Assembly: GCA_019828545.1 (NCBI GenBank)
Contig: JACVRA010000336.1
Span: 1-64,000, forward strand
Length of the DNA stretch: 64,000 nucleotides
From: Paracamarosporium sp. OC-R06-R3
Taxonomy: Eukaryota > Ascomycota > Dothideomycetes > Pleosporales > Didymosphaeriaceae
Direction of reading: 5' to 3'
The translations under genes were made by a program, and so were the position numbers. Below the pieces are notes generated by a model, which worked only from the letters and a program-made list of their open reading frames with translations, was not told where the DNA came from and searched no databases. Below, in pieces: positions 46,620 to 58,573 of the stretch (positions within the stretch are counted from its first letter, which is position 1; the number at the start of each line of letters is the position of its first letter).

Positions 46620-48431
46620 ATGGCCGTCACGTATGTTATTGATGCATTGTGAGAGTTCTTCCCCTTCCTTAGTTCAACGTAGTTTTTCATGGTAATGGAC
46701 GCGATCTTAGACTGAACATATATCCATGGTTATCTAGATCTAGCACGGGATCGTAAGCCCTGTAAAGTTTCATAACGAACCAAGGCACGGTAAGAAAAGT
46801 ATTTTTGCAATCAATAATCAATACCCCCAGTGAACGGAACGTTCCAAGGTCCACCTTTCAACCATCTAAGTTACGGTATATTTGACCTCGCTTACGTTTC
46901 AACCCGAACCACGGAACAGACACCCACAGGCTCGTCTACCCCAACAAACCCCCGCTGCCACAAAGTTCGACATATTCGAAGTACATGCACTCGGAATTGG
47001 CCTGCAGATGACGTTCTTCGCGCCGCCCGTCCGCCGCGGCGACTTTCTCTACAGCTCTATGCTTTACACTGATCCGGGCAATGGCAATCACCACGCGCGC
47101 GCCAGCACCGCAGAGCTCGCCAGCCTGCTCCGCCCGGAAGCCCCAAACTTATACTCCAAGTCCAACAAGCCCCCACCCACAACGCCTTCCAAGGACCCGG
47201 CGTGGCATTGGTAAGGCCCTGGCCGTCATCGGCTGATGATGAGACATGATGTTAAGACAGACAGGTACGCGGCGCAGCTGATCCACTATGGACTTCCCGT
47301 GACGAAGAATAAGAATGCGGCGAAAGTGCGGTTACTAAATGCGATGAATCAGTTGAAGTTGGAGGTTCCGGCTTGGATCTTGAAGGTGGAGAGTGAGCTG
47401 AAGAAGGAGTGGGAGAGCGAAAATCGAAAAATGAAAAATGCTGGTGGTAAGGCGGCGAAGGAAAAGAGCGTAAAGCCTGTGGGAAGTGCCCGAAGTGGGA
47501 CCCAGGTGTTGCCGCAGAGTCAAGGAGTCAACGTCAACGGTAAGTCTGGTGGTATGAAAAAGATATGATTGTGCTGATCATTGTAGTCAATATATCCTTG
47601 AGCTCCGACATATCACTAGTCGAGCAGCTAGGTCTCATACAAACAGACAGCGCAGGCCAGAAGGGAAAACGCAAGCGTAGTGACGACAAATCTCCAGAAG
47701 GAAAGGCTACTTCAAAGAAGACTGTGAGTGCTTCAAGGTCAAATGCAAAACCAGTCTCTGAGTTGCTCTCCCAAACAAAGACGATATCACCGAAGAAGAC
47801 GGCTATAAAGACACCTCGCGTCAAGAAGGAGACAGCTCCGGTGAGCTCGCGTTATGTTTCATCTCAAGCGAAGTATGATCGCGAGTCTGCAGGTACCTTA
47901 GCCCCTGATCGGCATACTTAGCTATCACATAGCTTATATACTTCCTTAGGTTACGCGTCTGCTTCAGCTTCTAGGAGATACATAAAAGAAGAACCAGAAA
48001 GTATGGTTATTCTAAGCGGCACCTATGACATCGACACGGTCAACGTTGGCGGTAACGCTTCCTTGGACGTCTACCGAGATGCCGATCGCGACACCTGGTG
48101 GGCTACTGCCACCGTAGAAACCGACTATGAACGCCACTACTTTGTGATCAAGATGAATCCCGGACCCAGCAGCGATAGGCTTGGGCATCCTGTGACACTC
48201 GGCTGGCGGATGCGCAACCTTTCCACGGACGAGGTCAAGTTCGGCAGTGGGTGCTTCGGTGAGGCGACCTTCCTCGATGACGACAGTGTGGATGTAGTGT
48301 TGAGGGGAGTGCCGGGACTGGGCAATATAGATCTCTCAGGATATCGAATGGATGGACCTAGCCAGCCCGGAAATTTGGAGGAGGAGTGGGATGACTTCAG
48401 GAGGGACGCTTATGGACGTCGAGGAGTATAG
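46620..48431 (+). CDS. Uncharacterised six-exon fungal protein
   Basis: Exons 46620-46630, 46831-46875, 46920-47210, 47265-47539, 47587-47892 and 47950-48431 give 469 residues, and all phases close. The 11-nt first exon (MAVT, with an incomplete last codon) is followed by a 200-nt intron; this start is a proposal, since the second exon has no ATG in frame. A globular N-terminal part contains KFDIFEVHALGIGLQMTFF, a DPAWHWYAAQLIHYGLP segment spanning an intron, and NAAKVRLLNAMNQLKLEVP. A basic Lys/Ser-rich linker (GKRKRSDDKS) suggests nuclear location. The C-terminal 150 residues form a beta-rich domain beginning LSGTYDIDTVNVGGNASLDV and ending in an acidic tail. Family not recognised. Confidence 0.7.
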
Positions 48432-48920
48432 ATTAGTTGGTCGATGTACTAGGTGCGATCCTCGCGACTCCGTACAGTGAACACGACATCTGAGACAGCA
48501 ATATAACTATTGCAACTGTCATTCAATTCTTCTATAGCTCAAGTCATGTTCCCAAACGAAAAGAATTTATGTCGACAGTTGTTGAAGTCGAGATCAAGCT
48601 CAACCAACATCTTCCAGTTCGTCACCTACATCTATCTCAAGATAGTGTATTGTTGTTACAAAATATATTAAGCAATAAGCTCACGGAAGCTGTATCTGGG
48701 GAATGTTATACGTCTTTGCGAGTGTTGACTTCTCACATGCTATAGGAATTTCTCGAACCTCCTGCAGTCAACACTTTCTATGTTCTTGGTGGTGACACTT
48801 TGGGACAGAATGAGGGTACTGTCTTATACAGAAATGCATGATATATGATTGAGATTGCCTTACGTCTAATGCTTGTGCTACGACACAGCCGGAACAGGTG
48901 ATCTACAACTATAAGCTTTA
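48432..48920. other. Convergent 3' region
   Basis: 489 bp between two convergent genes, AT-rich, without any recognised feature. Confidence 0.5.
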
Positions 48921-50495
48921 TTACCCAATTTCTATTGAAATACCTTCAGTCTTAGGCAGTCCCAGTCCTCGCCAGACAATTTCTTGTAGACCAGAAAGGA
49001 ATGCACTAATCTCGTCCGCATTGTGCCACGCATCATTGTACGCGACACTTACACTTAGTTTGCCCTTCCAGCTTCCTAAAAATACTCCCAGGCCTGTACC
49101 TAACTCCTCACCCGTGACCCATGGATCCTCAACTTCAAACACCCCATGCTGTGGTGCTATGAGTTTATCAAGAACTCCCATACTACTGATAGAAACTGAA
49201 GGTGTCGGATTTGGCGAAGGAACTGAAGTTAAGTTCAAAGCAGGGCTCGCCAGATGGGGTGTTCCCATAGACCAAAAGGATGGCGTTAGGGCAAGAGCAT
49301 CAGCATCGTCACGTATTTTGAGATAATATGCCCTTACCTGCTCGACAATCTGCTTGAGTTCTTCTTGGTGGTGCCTTTCAGTGTGGAACGATCGGTCGTT
49401 TGTCGATAATACAGTAATGTCGATGGAAAGGCTCTCGCCAGAAACTGAGTGATACACAGCTGCAGCATGTTTTGTTGTTGCAAAGTCGCCGTGACATTTT
49501 GATCGCTCGTTCACGAGACCGTATCCAACGTAACGGACAGTGCGGGGATCGGGTCCCTGACGTTTTAGGTTCCGGAGATAGATCACAATAGCTGCATGGT
49601 AAACATGAGTTACTGTTGCACCTAGATCTTTCGCAGCTTGAAGTACCTGAGCGGCAGCAGGTGCTGAGAGCTTAACAACACTTCGTTGGTGCTTGCCCGG
49701 TATTGCCAAACCCTTCGTAAACGGAACCGTGAGAAGCTCGGTATCCGTTCTTAACTTTTCATTCTTCTCGATGATGTCTTTTACTCTTTTGGACTGGTCG
49801 TTGGTAAGAACAGGTGGGATGCAGGCGGCTATGCGAAGTGGTGGGCTCAGATTAACGGTCTCGTCTCGAGACAACGTTGAAGACCAGGGCTTTGGCTGCT
49901 CAAAGGCTTCTGCAGTATGCTTTAGCAGATTTTCGAGCAACTGAAGAGTCCCGATCCCATCCATAATGTCATGCGGCGATCGAAGGACTAGGTCCCGGCG
50001 AATAACTGCTTTTACTTGTTCACCGTCCACATTTGGAGCGATGATGAACAAGCTAGGAATGTGCGGAGCTGGTGGATCAGAATTGCACCATTCGAGTCCA
50101 GACATGTTCGTCTCAACAGGAATATATGTCTGCTCTAGCCATTGTTCGGTTCGATTCTTGTCCGGATTTGCATGCAGCGATTCATAGGTTTTCACCCATT
50201 TGCCGCATCCTTGGTCGAAATGTACCTTAGATGCTATCGTCGGATGATCGTAGCGAAGTCGAAGCCATGCCTTTCGTATCGATGCGTCGACCGACGTTTC
50301 GAGTTCTTGAGTGGTTGTAGTGTCGTTTAGTGGGACTGATATCGAAACGAAGCCAGTAATTGCAAAGAACATACGGCCGCTGCCTTCAAATGACTTTGCC
50401 AGACAAGTGTAGAAGCGTTCGGCTTCATCGATTTCCCGCTCCCAGCGACCACGCGTTGTCTCTTTCCAGGTAAGGTTGGGATATGGCTCTTTCAT
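48921..50495 (-). CDS. Acyltransferase, condensation-domain/TRI3-like superfamily
   Basis: A single exon of 524 residues. I choose the ATG at 50495 because the next residues (LTWKETTRGRWEREIDEAERFY) match the usual start of this group, while the 45 codons upstream look like non-coding read-through. The active-site motif is SPHDIMDGIGTL (HxxxDG, with the first His of the classical HHxxxDG replaced by Pro) at about residue 200. The C-terminal part has a GVFLGSWKGKLSVSVAYN segment. Relatives include fungal acetyl- or acyl-transferases of secondary metabolism such as trichothecene O-acetyltransferase TRI3. The acyl donor and acceptor here are unknown. It is divergent from an FAD-linked oxidase gene, suggesting a two-gene metabolic unit. 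Intact. Confidence 0.75.
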   Translation of the reverse strand: MKEPYPNLTWKETTRGRWEREIDEAERFYTCLAKSFEGSGRMFFAITGFVSISVPLNDTTTTQELETSVDASIRKAWLRLRYDHPTIASKVHFDQGCGKWVKTYESLHANPDKNRTEQWLEQTYIPVETNMSGLEWCNSDPPAPHIPSLFIIAPNVDGEQVKAVIRRDLVLRSPHDIMDGIGTLQLLENLLKHTAEAFEQPKPWSSTLSRDETVNLSPPLRIAACIPPVLTNDQSKRVKDIIEKNEKLRTDTELLTVPFTKGLAIPGKHQRSVVKLSAPAAAQVLQAAKDLGATVTHVYHAAIVIYLRNLKRQGPDPRTVRYVGYGLVNERSKCHGDFATTKHAAAVYHSVSGESLSIDITVLSTNDRSFHTERHHQEELKQIVEQVRAYYLKIRDDADALALTPSFWSMGTPHLASPALNLTSVPSPNPTPSVSISSMGVLDKLIAPQHGVFEVEDPWVTGEELGTGLGVFLGSWKGKLSVSVAYNDAWHNADEISAFLSGLQEIVWRGLGLPKTEGISIEIG

Positions 50496-51247
50496 CTTGT
50501 TCAGGTACCTTTGCAGAGGAGTCGGCAATGAGCAACTGCACATTGATTTCGAAGAGGGACAGAGGAACTTCAGATCGCAGAGAATGGTAATACGAAGGGG
50601 GCTCCTGATCCGAGACTCTTCTCTTCGCAAGCAAAACTATTACAGGTTAGCTGAATAGCTATTATAATTGGTAAAGGTACAACCGAACCAATGAGAATCA
50701 TTCTTTTTCATGGTATGCGGTAGAACCTCGGACTATACGCGGTTGTGCATGGTACAGTTATGCCGGATCCCAGCGATCGGCTATTGGTTGTTCATTGCAT
50801 TGTCGCTAATCCTGATGAAGAAAATCGACCAACTGTCCGCCACACTGGAGCTCTGCTCACAGCTGTAGTGCGAATGAAGATCAAATGACTAAATTAATAA
50901 TATTCGTGAGAACATGCTTCGCTGAACCGCATTTAATGCGTTTGTACATGTCTCCGTTCTTCAAAACATTCTGTTCACCGCTCCAGAAGTTTTCTTGATT
51001 CCACTACAGCTATCAGCAAGGTAACACCGGAAGCTCGTACATCACGCGCAACGTACGGCGGGGTACGGTCCGTTCCAGCCCGGAGGATTTATGAGTCTCT
51101 TGCGATGATCGATAATCCGATGTATTGCCGATGAGATCGACGTGGGGAAACACTGATCAGGAAATACTGTCAATTGCGATGTTACACGGATGGCATATTT
51201 ATTCATATATCAGGCTCTAGGATGCTGCTCGAATTGTCACCGGAGCT
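50496..51247. promoter_or_regulatory. Divergent promoter between acyltransferase and FAD oxidase
   Basis: About 750 bp between the two genes. A CG-rich patch near 51045-51085 contains several CGG triplets (ACGGCGGGGTACGGTCCG), a possible zinc-cluster target. Assignment by appearance only. Confidence 0.35.
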
Positions 51248-52983
51248 ATGAGATACGTGTCACTTCAGATTGGAAGCTGGCAAGATTTCAAAAGGTTCAT
51301 GATGCGATCTCCCACGAACAAGGCGATACTTTCGGCAAACTTATTCTCACTTTTCAGAGGGACGTATCCAGTGCATCCTCCTGTACCGCGAAACTTTCAT
51401 TGCGTAAGGATAGCACCTGCCAATGTATTCTTTGGTTTCATGATAGGCTAACACTGATTAGTGTGAGATACTGGAGCAGGCCGGCGTCAACAACGTCCTT
51501 TACCCTCATACCCCGGCTTATACAGACCGTGTTCACTCCTATTGGTCGTTAACTTCTCAACTGACACCAACCTGTTTCGTGCAACCAGAAAATACCGATG
51601 AAGTCTCTAAGATCGTACAGTTGCTTGTCCAACAACAAGACTGCAAGATTGCTGTGAGAAGCGGTGGACACTCATCAAATGCTGGTGCGAACAACATAGG
51701 AGAAGGGGTCACGATTGATCTAGGTACCGTTTCATCGATAGTCTATGACACGTCCTGACCATACATGCAGGCCGCATGAACGAGACTAAGTATGACTCTG
51801 CTACCGGGATAGCATCGCTTCGCCCTGGGTCCCGCTGGATCGACGTCTATCGTACATTCGATGCACTCGACGTAGGCATCCAAGGGGGTGGGATTGGCTC
51901 AGTCGGTGTAGGTGGACTCCTCCTTGGCGGAGGTTTCTCTCCATACCTTTACCAGCGTGGATTCGCCATGGACGACATCTACAAGCTCGAAGTGGTCATC
52001 GCTAATGGCACCATCATTGAGGCAAGTTCAGATACAAATAACGACTTGTACCAGGTTCTCAAGGGTGGTGGTGCCAGTGGCTTTGGTATTGTCACCCGTT
52101 ATGACATGAGGACATTCGAGAGAATACCCATATGGGGGTCCTTTCGGCAATACTTTGAGAGTGAAAGCATAAACAAAGCACATATCCGTGCCCTTAAACG
52201 TTGGACAGACAATCCAGAAGTATACCAAAGCGGATCCGCTTTCGTGTGGTGGACATACCGTCCGCGCGACAATCGAACAGTGATACTTTCGTCGTTATCC
52301 GATGTAGCCGGCCATGCTAAACCACAATACATGGAGGAATTTCTCAACATTCCTGGATATAATGTCTCGAATGAGGGCTTGAGTAATATGTCTACTTCCG
52401 CACAAGGATTTCAAGCTACAGGCTACCGGTGAGAACTTATCCTCTGGGCTTGTTTTTTTTTAGAAGGCTGAACCATCGCTCTCGTAGGAACATCTGGTTC
52501 ACTCTCACGTTCAAGAACGACGAGCGCGTCATCGCCAAAGCCGTGAGTCTGCACCATGAGTTCGTGGAAGACATCAGAAAGGCCTCTTGGGATGGCGATT
52601 TCGAAACTCAATGCTATTTTCAGCCATTGCCATCAGTCGTAGGTCAGCGTGGAGCCGAGAAAGGCGGTAATATTGTTGGTCTTCATAAGATGAAGGATAA
52701 CGCGATTGTTCTCCTGGGATCACTCGCTGTGAACGGGGTCGAACAGGAAGCCATTGGCCGACGGAAGGTACTTGCATGGAGGGACGCCGTGCAAGAGTAT
52801 AGCAGAAGTGTCGGAGCCTTTGTGAGTTATCGTTACATCAATTATGCGGATGTATCTCAGGACGTATTGGCGAGTTATGGAGCGGAAAGTCTTCAGAAGA
52901 TGCTCGCGGTCTCAAAGACGTATGACCCCACAGGAATATTTCAGAAGAGGGCACCTGGCGGCTTCAAACTACCCTTGCCCTGA
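51248..52983 (+). CDS. FAD-linked oxidoreductase (VAO type)
   Basis: Three secure exons, 51462-51723, 51771-52428 and 52488-52983 (phases close, 471 residues), plus a first exon ending at 51403 before a well-formed 58-nt intron (GTAAGG, GGCTAAC, TTAG). The FAD domain has RSGGHSSNAG, where the histidine is the usual flavin attachment site. It also has the GGIGSVGVGGLLLGGGFSP loop, and KGGGASGFGIVTRYD. The C-terminal domain ends with SYGAESLQKMLAVSKTYDP and the tail GGFKLP. The first exon is uncertain: the frame joining the intron correctly starts at the ATG at 51248 or 51299 but lacks a clear signal peptide. A second overlapping frame (from 51190) looks as protein-like up to about 51340, so a frameshift in the N-terminus is possible. 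Pair with the acyltransferase to the left. Confidence 0.75.
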
Positions 52984-53697
52984 TAGGTACTGCGAGTGTT
53001 CGAAATGAAATACTAGGGCCCTTCCGCACGTGAGGTTCTCCTGGCCTATATCACGACTAACCGTTTCTCAAAACAGCAGGTATATACTGGTGTCGTTATA
53101 TACCGAGTTGTTGATAGGTCTTTTATGCACGTTTGTAATGATTTGGAATGGGAACACCCTTCGCACCGACAGCAGCTGATTCATTTGATAAACGAGAGGC
53201 AGAAATCGGCTCTTTTCAGCAGGGCTCAACTTACTATCTCGTGTTGATGGATTTTCTTCTACTTCTACTGTTTCTTCCTTTCTTTATAGGGAACAACTAC
53301 TTCTAAGGGACTCTTTAAATTATGGATTGGGCCATCAAAGCTTCGGGTTGGGCACCTAGCTTGTAATGAATTTTTAATAAGCTCTTTGTGTCTTGGTTGA
53401 TTCATCTCTGGTCATTCAATCGTGGCCCTGTAACCTATCATTGGAGTTGGCGCGCTGCAGGATCAACTGCGAATACAGCGATGACTCGGCGTCGAAACCC
53501 TTTGAAAATGAAAGAAATAGTCCGTGCTATAGGCCTTGAGGTAGTAATACAGAACTATAAATGCCTAGCAAGACTAAGAAAGGTAGAAGGTAGGCTGACT
53601 CTATCTATGTATTACAGTTCTAAACGCGCATCTACTTTGGACTCTGCGAGGGTTAATCGCTCACATGATACTTGTGGGCCCAGCCTCGCCATAAGTC
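52984..53697. other. Intergenic, no gene seen
   Basis: About 714 bp between two convergent genes, AT-rich. The frame at 53388-53708 shows no features. Confidence 0.5.
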
Positions 53698-55740
53698 TCA
53701 GTCAATGATCGACTCAGGCGAAAACATGAGATGAACCCACTCGTCTTGCCAACGCTCTAATGACCAAGTCTGACGCTCTCTTACAAGTGCAGTAACATCC
53801 CAGTGCTCGCTGATGGCTTCATGAACCTTTACAATTGATTCCCCTCTTGCAATTTCATGTACAGTACGCGAGAATCTCTTCGGAAGGTAGTCGGGCATGG
53901 GGAATATATATTGTTTATATTTCGTGTGACGACGGCCATCGAGATAGGAAAGGCTGAATACGTTCAGATTATGTACCTGACAAACGAAGTTAGTCAATGT
54001 CAATAGGCCCGAGTATGGGATGACCTGCCTGCTTGAACGCATCTTGGAGTGCAGCAACGTGCGTTACTAGTTCCCATGCCCTACGTATTATGTCCCCATC
54101 GTTGGTCCCCAATATGATCTGACATGAGAGCGACGGCATTCCTTCCCTTGATAACTGTATCGCTTCCTCCGTCCACTGCACAAATGCGCAAATGTAGGCA
54201 TGTCCATCCATCTCCGCGTTTTCTAGTGGATCACGTCTGGACTGGTCGATTCCTTCCCAGTCGAGGGGAAGCATGTTATCTGTGTACCCTATTTGTCTCA
54301 CTATGCGTAGCTGTGGGTTTGCTTGACAATAAGGTATGAAGCCCCGTAGATGACATGCTGGACGAGCGACGGCTTTGCGGTCCTCATGGAGTAAAATATC
54401 CCTCACGTACTTTTGTTGTCCTTGGGGAAGCTGCTGCACTATAGAGCACAGGAAGTCAGCAGATGCCATTACAGCTCAGGCTTCGCAACGAGCCCACGTC
54501 ATCTAGCCCGCGTATCTCAGGGGTAAGCTTTACTCACAAAAGTGAATTGCCATTGCGGCCTTTGACGAGTCAGTCAGATCCTGTTGCGTAAGGAAGATAA
54601 GGCTTACCGCAGAAAAGTACTATTGAGTGCGTTCAGAATCTTGATGAAGATCTACATCGTCGTCTTCCATATCAATCCAAGGATCCCTAACCTGGTCACG
54701 GTAGAGATAGACTTCTTGTGTTGTACGCGGGAGGGTAAGACGCAGCTCCATTTCCTTGATCCAGGAATGTCGCGGAACGAACCAATACTGCGGAAGTTCC
54801 ATCGTAATAAATGCTTCATAGCTCCCTGGATGGAAATAATGCCTCCAAGGCGACCCTATCACCCTACGGAAAGATGGGAGCCGCTCAGCATCAAATGCTT
54901 TGGCTGTGGCTATACGAAACTGTTGGGGATTTTCAATTTTGAGGTGATGCAGCGCGAGACGTGCGACATCTGAAAAGGTTTCGAGAGAATAATTATGCAA
55001 CCAGTGACTGATTCCTCCCACCCTCGGAAGTTCTGCGGCCCATGCTACTGCGACTTGGTAACGGTCGTTCCTCTGGCGTATGCTCAGGTAAATCTGCTCG
55101 AAACGCTTTCCAGTGCTCGGGAAGCTGTCTTTTACTTTTCGGAAGATCTCTGGAGATAGCAGATCGAGCTCCGTGATGTAAGACAACTAGCAAAATGAAA
55201 TTATCAGTACGGCTCTTATGATAGATCATGCAAACAAAGACTAAGGAAACACGTACCATAAGAATGTTCGTCAGGTCGTAGTAGTCCAAGACTGATACAA
55301 TCATATAGTCAGCGGAATTTCAAAATAGACAACAAGGGCCACGCACTACACCTCAAGCGACCGGCGAGGCTCGTCAACCTACGGTAGCCATCGCCACCAA
55401 TGTTCTCGAATTGCCCTGTTGTAAAAACCATCCTGTTTGTCCGGAGAGCCACTCCCCTTGTTTCCTCGGCGACCATCTTACAGGTGAGACGCAAGTTTTG
55501 GCATATTCTGTTGTTGGGCAAGCTTCCTGCTTTTGATGACACTGTAGTGTTCAGCTTCATCCGTCCGGTGACACAGTCGAAGATGTAGCCCTGTTGTTCG
55601 AAGACATATTCTCGATAAATTCGGTCACGGAGCTCGCGAGGTAGGCTCAGTAATCTTGATTGTTGCTGAAAGTATTGTGCAGGTAGTGTCATAGTAGCGG
55701 GTATATCCATACGAGAAGTTTCATTGCGATGGAAAGACAT
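53698..55740 (-). CDS. F-box-like multi-exon protein, uncharacterised
   Basis: My model has seven exons: 55740-55362, 55291-55257, 55186-54692, 54619-54608, 54559-54538, 54438-54039 and 53953-53698. The phases close to 532 residues. The N-terminus has RLLSLPRELRDRIYREYVF, an F-box-like start common in large Dothideomycete families, which place targets on ubiquitin ligases. The middle contains SHWLHNYSLETFSDVARLAL and WFVPRHSWIKEMELRL. The last third holds VRDILLHEDRKAVA followed by FIPYCQANPQLRI, a conserved block of these proteins. Two neighbouring exons are only 12 and 22 nt long; they are needed to join YRDQ to YFSA and then IHFLQQLP. The first donor (GTCGCT) and the last intron are the weakest junctions. 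The reading stop at 54620 lies inside an intron. Confidence 0.65.
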
Positions 55741-58573
55741 GATGCTGGATGAAGGTCTGCTCAATGGGTATGGAACAAAGGTAAATGGTTGCAGCTGAGG
55801 TGTTTCAGCGCTGTTCTTCAGTTTTGGAGATCGTAGCGCAAGTTAAGGTGTGACTCATATACGCCGTGGTAATAATATACGCTAGTGGGTAAGTTCCATG
55901 GGTGGTATACTACTGAAGTGGTATCGTAGAGTAGTGACTCATCTAGATGCACCCTAATGATTAACGTTCTAGCTATTAGTACTGAGACACCCGAACATGC
56001 GCACTAGATGGCTCCGATGTACTGATTCCGTCGGTTCGTCAATTGATAGTGCACTCATTTAAAGTGTTGGGATAGCTACCTGACAAAGATGGACTTCACG
56101 GGTCACTTGCACATTAAGGTTTGATCAGAACTATGGTCGATACCGATAATTTCGCATCGTTGCAATGTTAACTATCAATTTCAATTGAATAATTCTATCA
56201 ATATGGAGTTCGCACGTGTCTCTACAAAAGCGCGGAATATAACCACGGTAGTGCAGAGACGATGTTGATCGAGTTGGTGTTGGCCCAGCGTGGGACCCTA
56301 GTGAGTCGGTACCACAGCAGAGCTGCGCACTTGTGGAACGTCAGTACGCACAAAGCCATAGAAGATTAATAACACGCTTAATGTTTCTTACCTGAATGCT
56401 GTACCTTTACTAAGCTGTTGAGATTATAGGAGACAACGACTGTTGACGAGCAGAATCATAAGACTTGTTAGCAAGAACAGTACTTTGGTAAGGTTCGCTA
56501 CGTACCTCTGGGAGTCATCGCAAAAGTTTGGTTTGGTGAGAATAGTGAGGAGTCATGGCTCAACAGGTAACGTGGCAGTCGAATATTTCACTGCTTGTCT
56601 GGTCAGCTTTTTAAATAATAGATAGTATGCAGCGCTTACTACAGGCTGCAGAGCCTTGCAATCCTTCCACAGACACCTCCACAGACAATTTCGACTAGAC
56701 AACATATCTGTTAGTAGATGCAAGACATGTGAGTGCGTTAATGTAAGTACACATACAATCTACGCAACAAATCCTTAGCCAATAATATAAGTTAATCTCA
56801 ATAAATCTCTTCTAAACTGATGTTTTAGCTAGACTTACAATGTCATTCCTAATACCCTTCTAAAACTATCGCGGCAAGAGCCCTAGTTATGTTAACACAC
56901 GGAGACTCTGGGGACAGCCTGACGAACCCACGGCCAAGAGAGTGATAGATCTCTTCGATTTAAACAATAACGCCGCACCCTTGGGTACTGTTAAGAGTGC
57001 GTGGACTACGAAATGTTACTTAATAGACTACTCTCAATCTATAAGCTTACTTACTTCAGGTGGCAGCAGCGCTCATGATTCTGATAGCGAACGGTGTGTA
57101 TATGGACTAGCCACTTCTTGTTCTCTGCTGAGTCTGTGGTAATTTAGAAGAAAATCTCTCAACAAGGTATAAGACATACCTACTGAATAGCGGAACCAAA
57201 GGACAACGCCACGAAAAAGCAATTGATTTTACCAAAGGTCATTAGTACGCCAGAATAATAGCATGGGTGCAAAAGTTGAGAGATTCGTGTTTGGTCCCGA
57301 CACTCACAACGGAGGCGGGCCGGTGCTCGAATACCAGTCCACGTTATGTTCGGCAGGGTGACTCCCCGAAGAAGAGACCCAACATAGATGACCGAATCCA
57401 GTAATTTTCTCGAGCTTCTACTCCCCGAATCGGTCGACAGCTAATGCATGACGCGAAGACTTTTGTTTGTTTTGCGACGCGAGGCGAGATCTCTATGAGT
57501 AGCAGGCCAAGCAGAGCAACATGCGTTAGAGATTGAGTATCGCCCAGCTTAGGTAATGCATAAGGACGTAGATCGATATTCTCCTTCGGAGGCCCCGTCC
57601 AGGCCAAGAAACATATGTACATCTAGTGTAAACAGACACGATACTGAGCGATTGGACGAGGCTGCGTACAAAAGTAGCCTTTGTTTCATTCGTCGAGGCG
57701 TGGTATTTGCCAAGATTAGGTCGGCGTTAGCGACGTTGTGCTCGATGGTCTTCGCGCAGCTGATTCGCTACTCGCTACATCTGCCGCAACGGTGATCGTC
57801 TGCCAAGAGGTGGCACAGCCGCCCACGCCGTCTTCAAGCCTTGCCACGGCAGGTGCTTCATTCCGTACTTTCAGATACTCGTCCAATCTCTTCTCTACAT
57901 CCAGAAAACACGCTCTTCCGCGACCTTCGCCCACCCCACTACCGCTGGATAGTCTATGTGCCAGTCTTGACTCCTGCGCCTTCCAGGAACGATCTTCCCC
58001 GCCAAGTCTCCCCTACAACAAACGGAACGAAGCACTTCGGTCGCCAGAGATACTGTATACAGGCCGTGGCGGCTCCCAAGCTCTCATCCAGCCGTCGCGC
58101 ATATCATGCTGAGTGCGCCCAGTCCTCATTAGCCCGGAAGCCAATTATAAGTGCGAAACAGCTTCAATGTAGAGATGTGCTCCTGCCTAAATGGACGATG
58201 AAACACGCGAACAGCCTCTTGCGCCATTTAGCTGTCGCAATGCGGCCTCAAGCGGCCCAGTCGGTTCAGCCTTGTAGCTAATGAGGACTCCACTGCTTGT
58301 GTTTGTACGATGCGAATGATGTTTGCGGCAGATTGGGGATCAGCTGATTTGGACGATCCCAGGTCGACTTCATGGCATGGGTAGGAAGATGTACTTCATA
58401 AATACTGGCCTCTGCTGCAGCATTGCTTTGCCTCACCACCGACTTGAAGTAGTTTCTGGTTTCTCGCTGGCTAGTCCATTCATTCGTTCGTTCGTCCATT
58501 CATTCATTTACGACTGTCGCTCATTTTTTGTTTTTGCTTCCGCTGGCTGCGAATACTTATACCATTTACGAAG
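55741..58573. other. Long intergenic region with dispersed repeat
   Basis: 2.8 kb without a supported gene. It contains the fullest copy of the dispersed repeat (56276-56665). From about 57700 the DNA becomes GC-richer with overlapping long frames on both strands (for example 57841-58281) that lack any family signature. The last part is the promoter of the subtilisin gene. Confidence 0.45.
56276..56665 (-). repeat. Dispersed repeat, fullest copy, with two intron-like segments
   Basis: Read on the minus strand, this copy holds two segments with canonical intron features. Segment A is 56639-56591 (49 nt: GTAAGC donor, GCTGAC branch, GCAG acceptor). Segment B is 56391-56330 (62 nt: GTAAGA donor, ACTGAC branch, ACAAG acceptor). 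Each is exactly absent from another copy in the window (4839-4948 and 9449-9535). A third candidate lies between (GTACGT at about 56504, CTAAC, AAG at about 56463) but cannot be tested here. Open frames run across both junctions after removal, so this may be a decayed multi-exon gene or element. Confidence 0.7.

Noticed and set aside
57738..58281. Plus-strand frames of 124 and 146 codons before the subtilisin gene
   Set aside because: They overlap each other and an antisense frame, and none has recognisable motifs.
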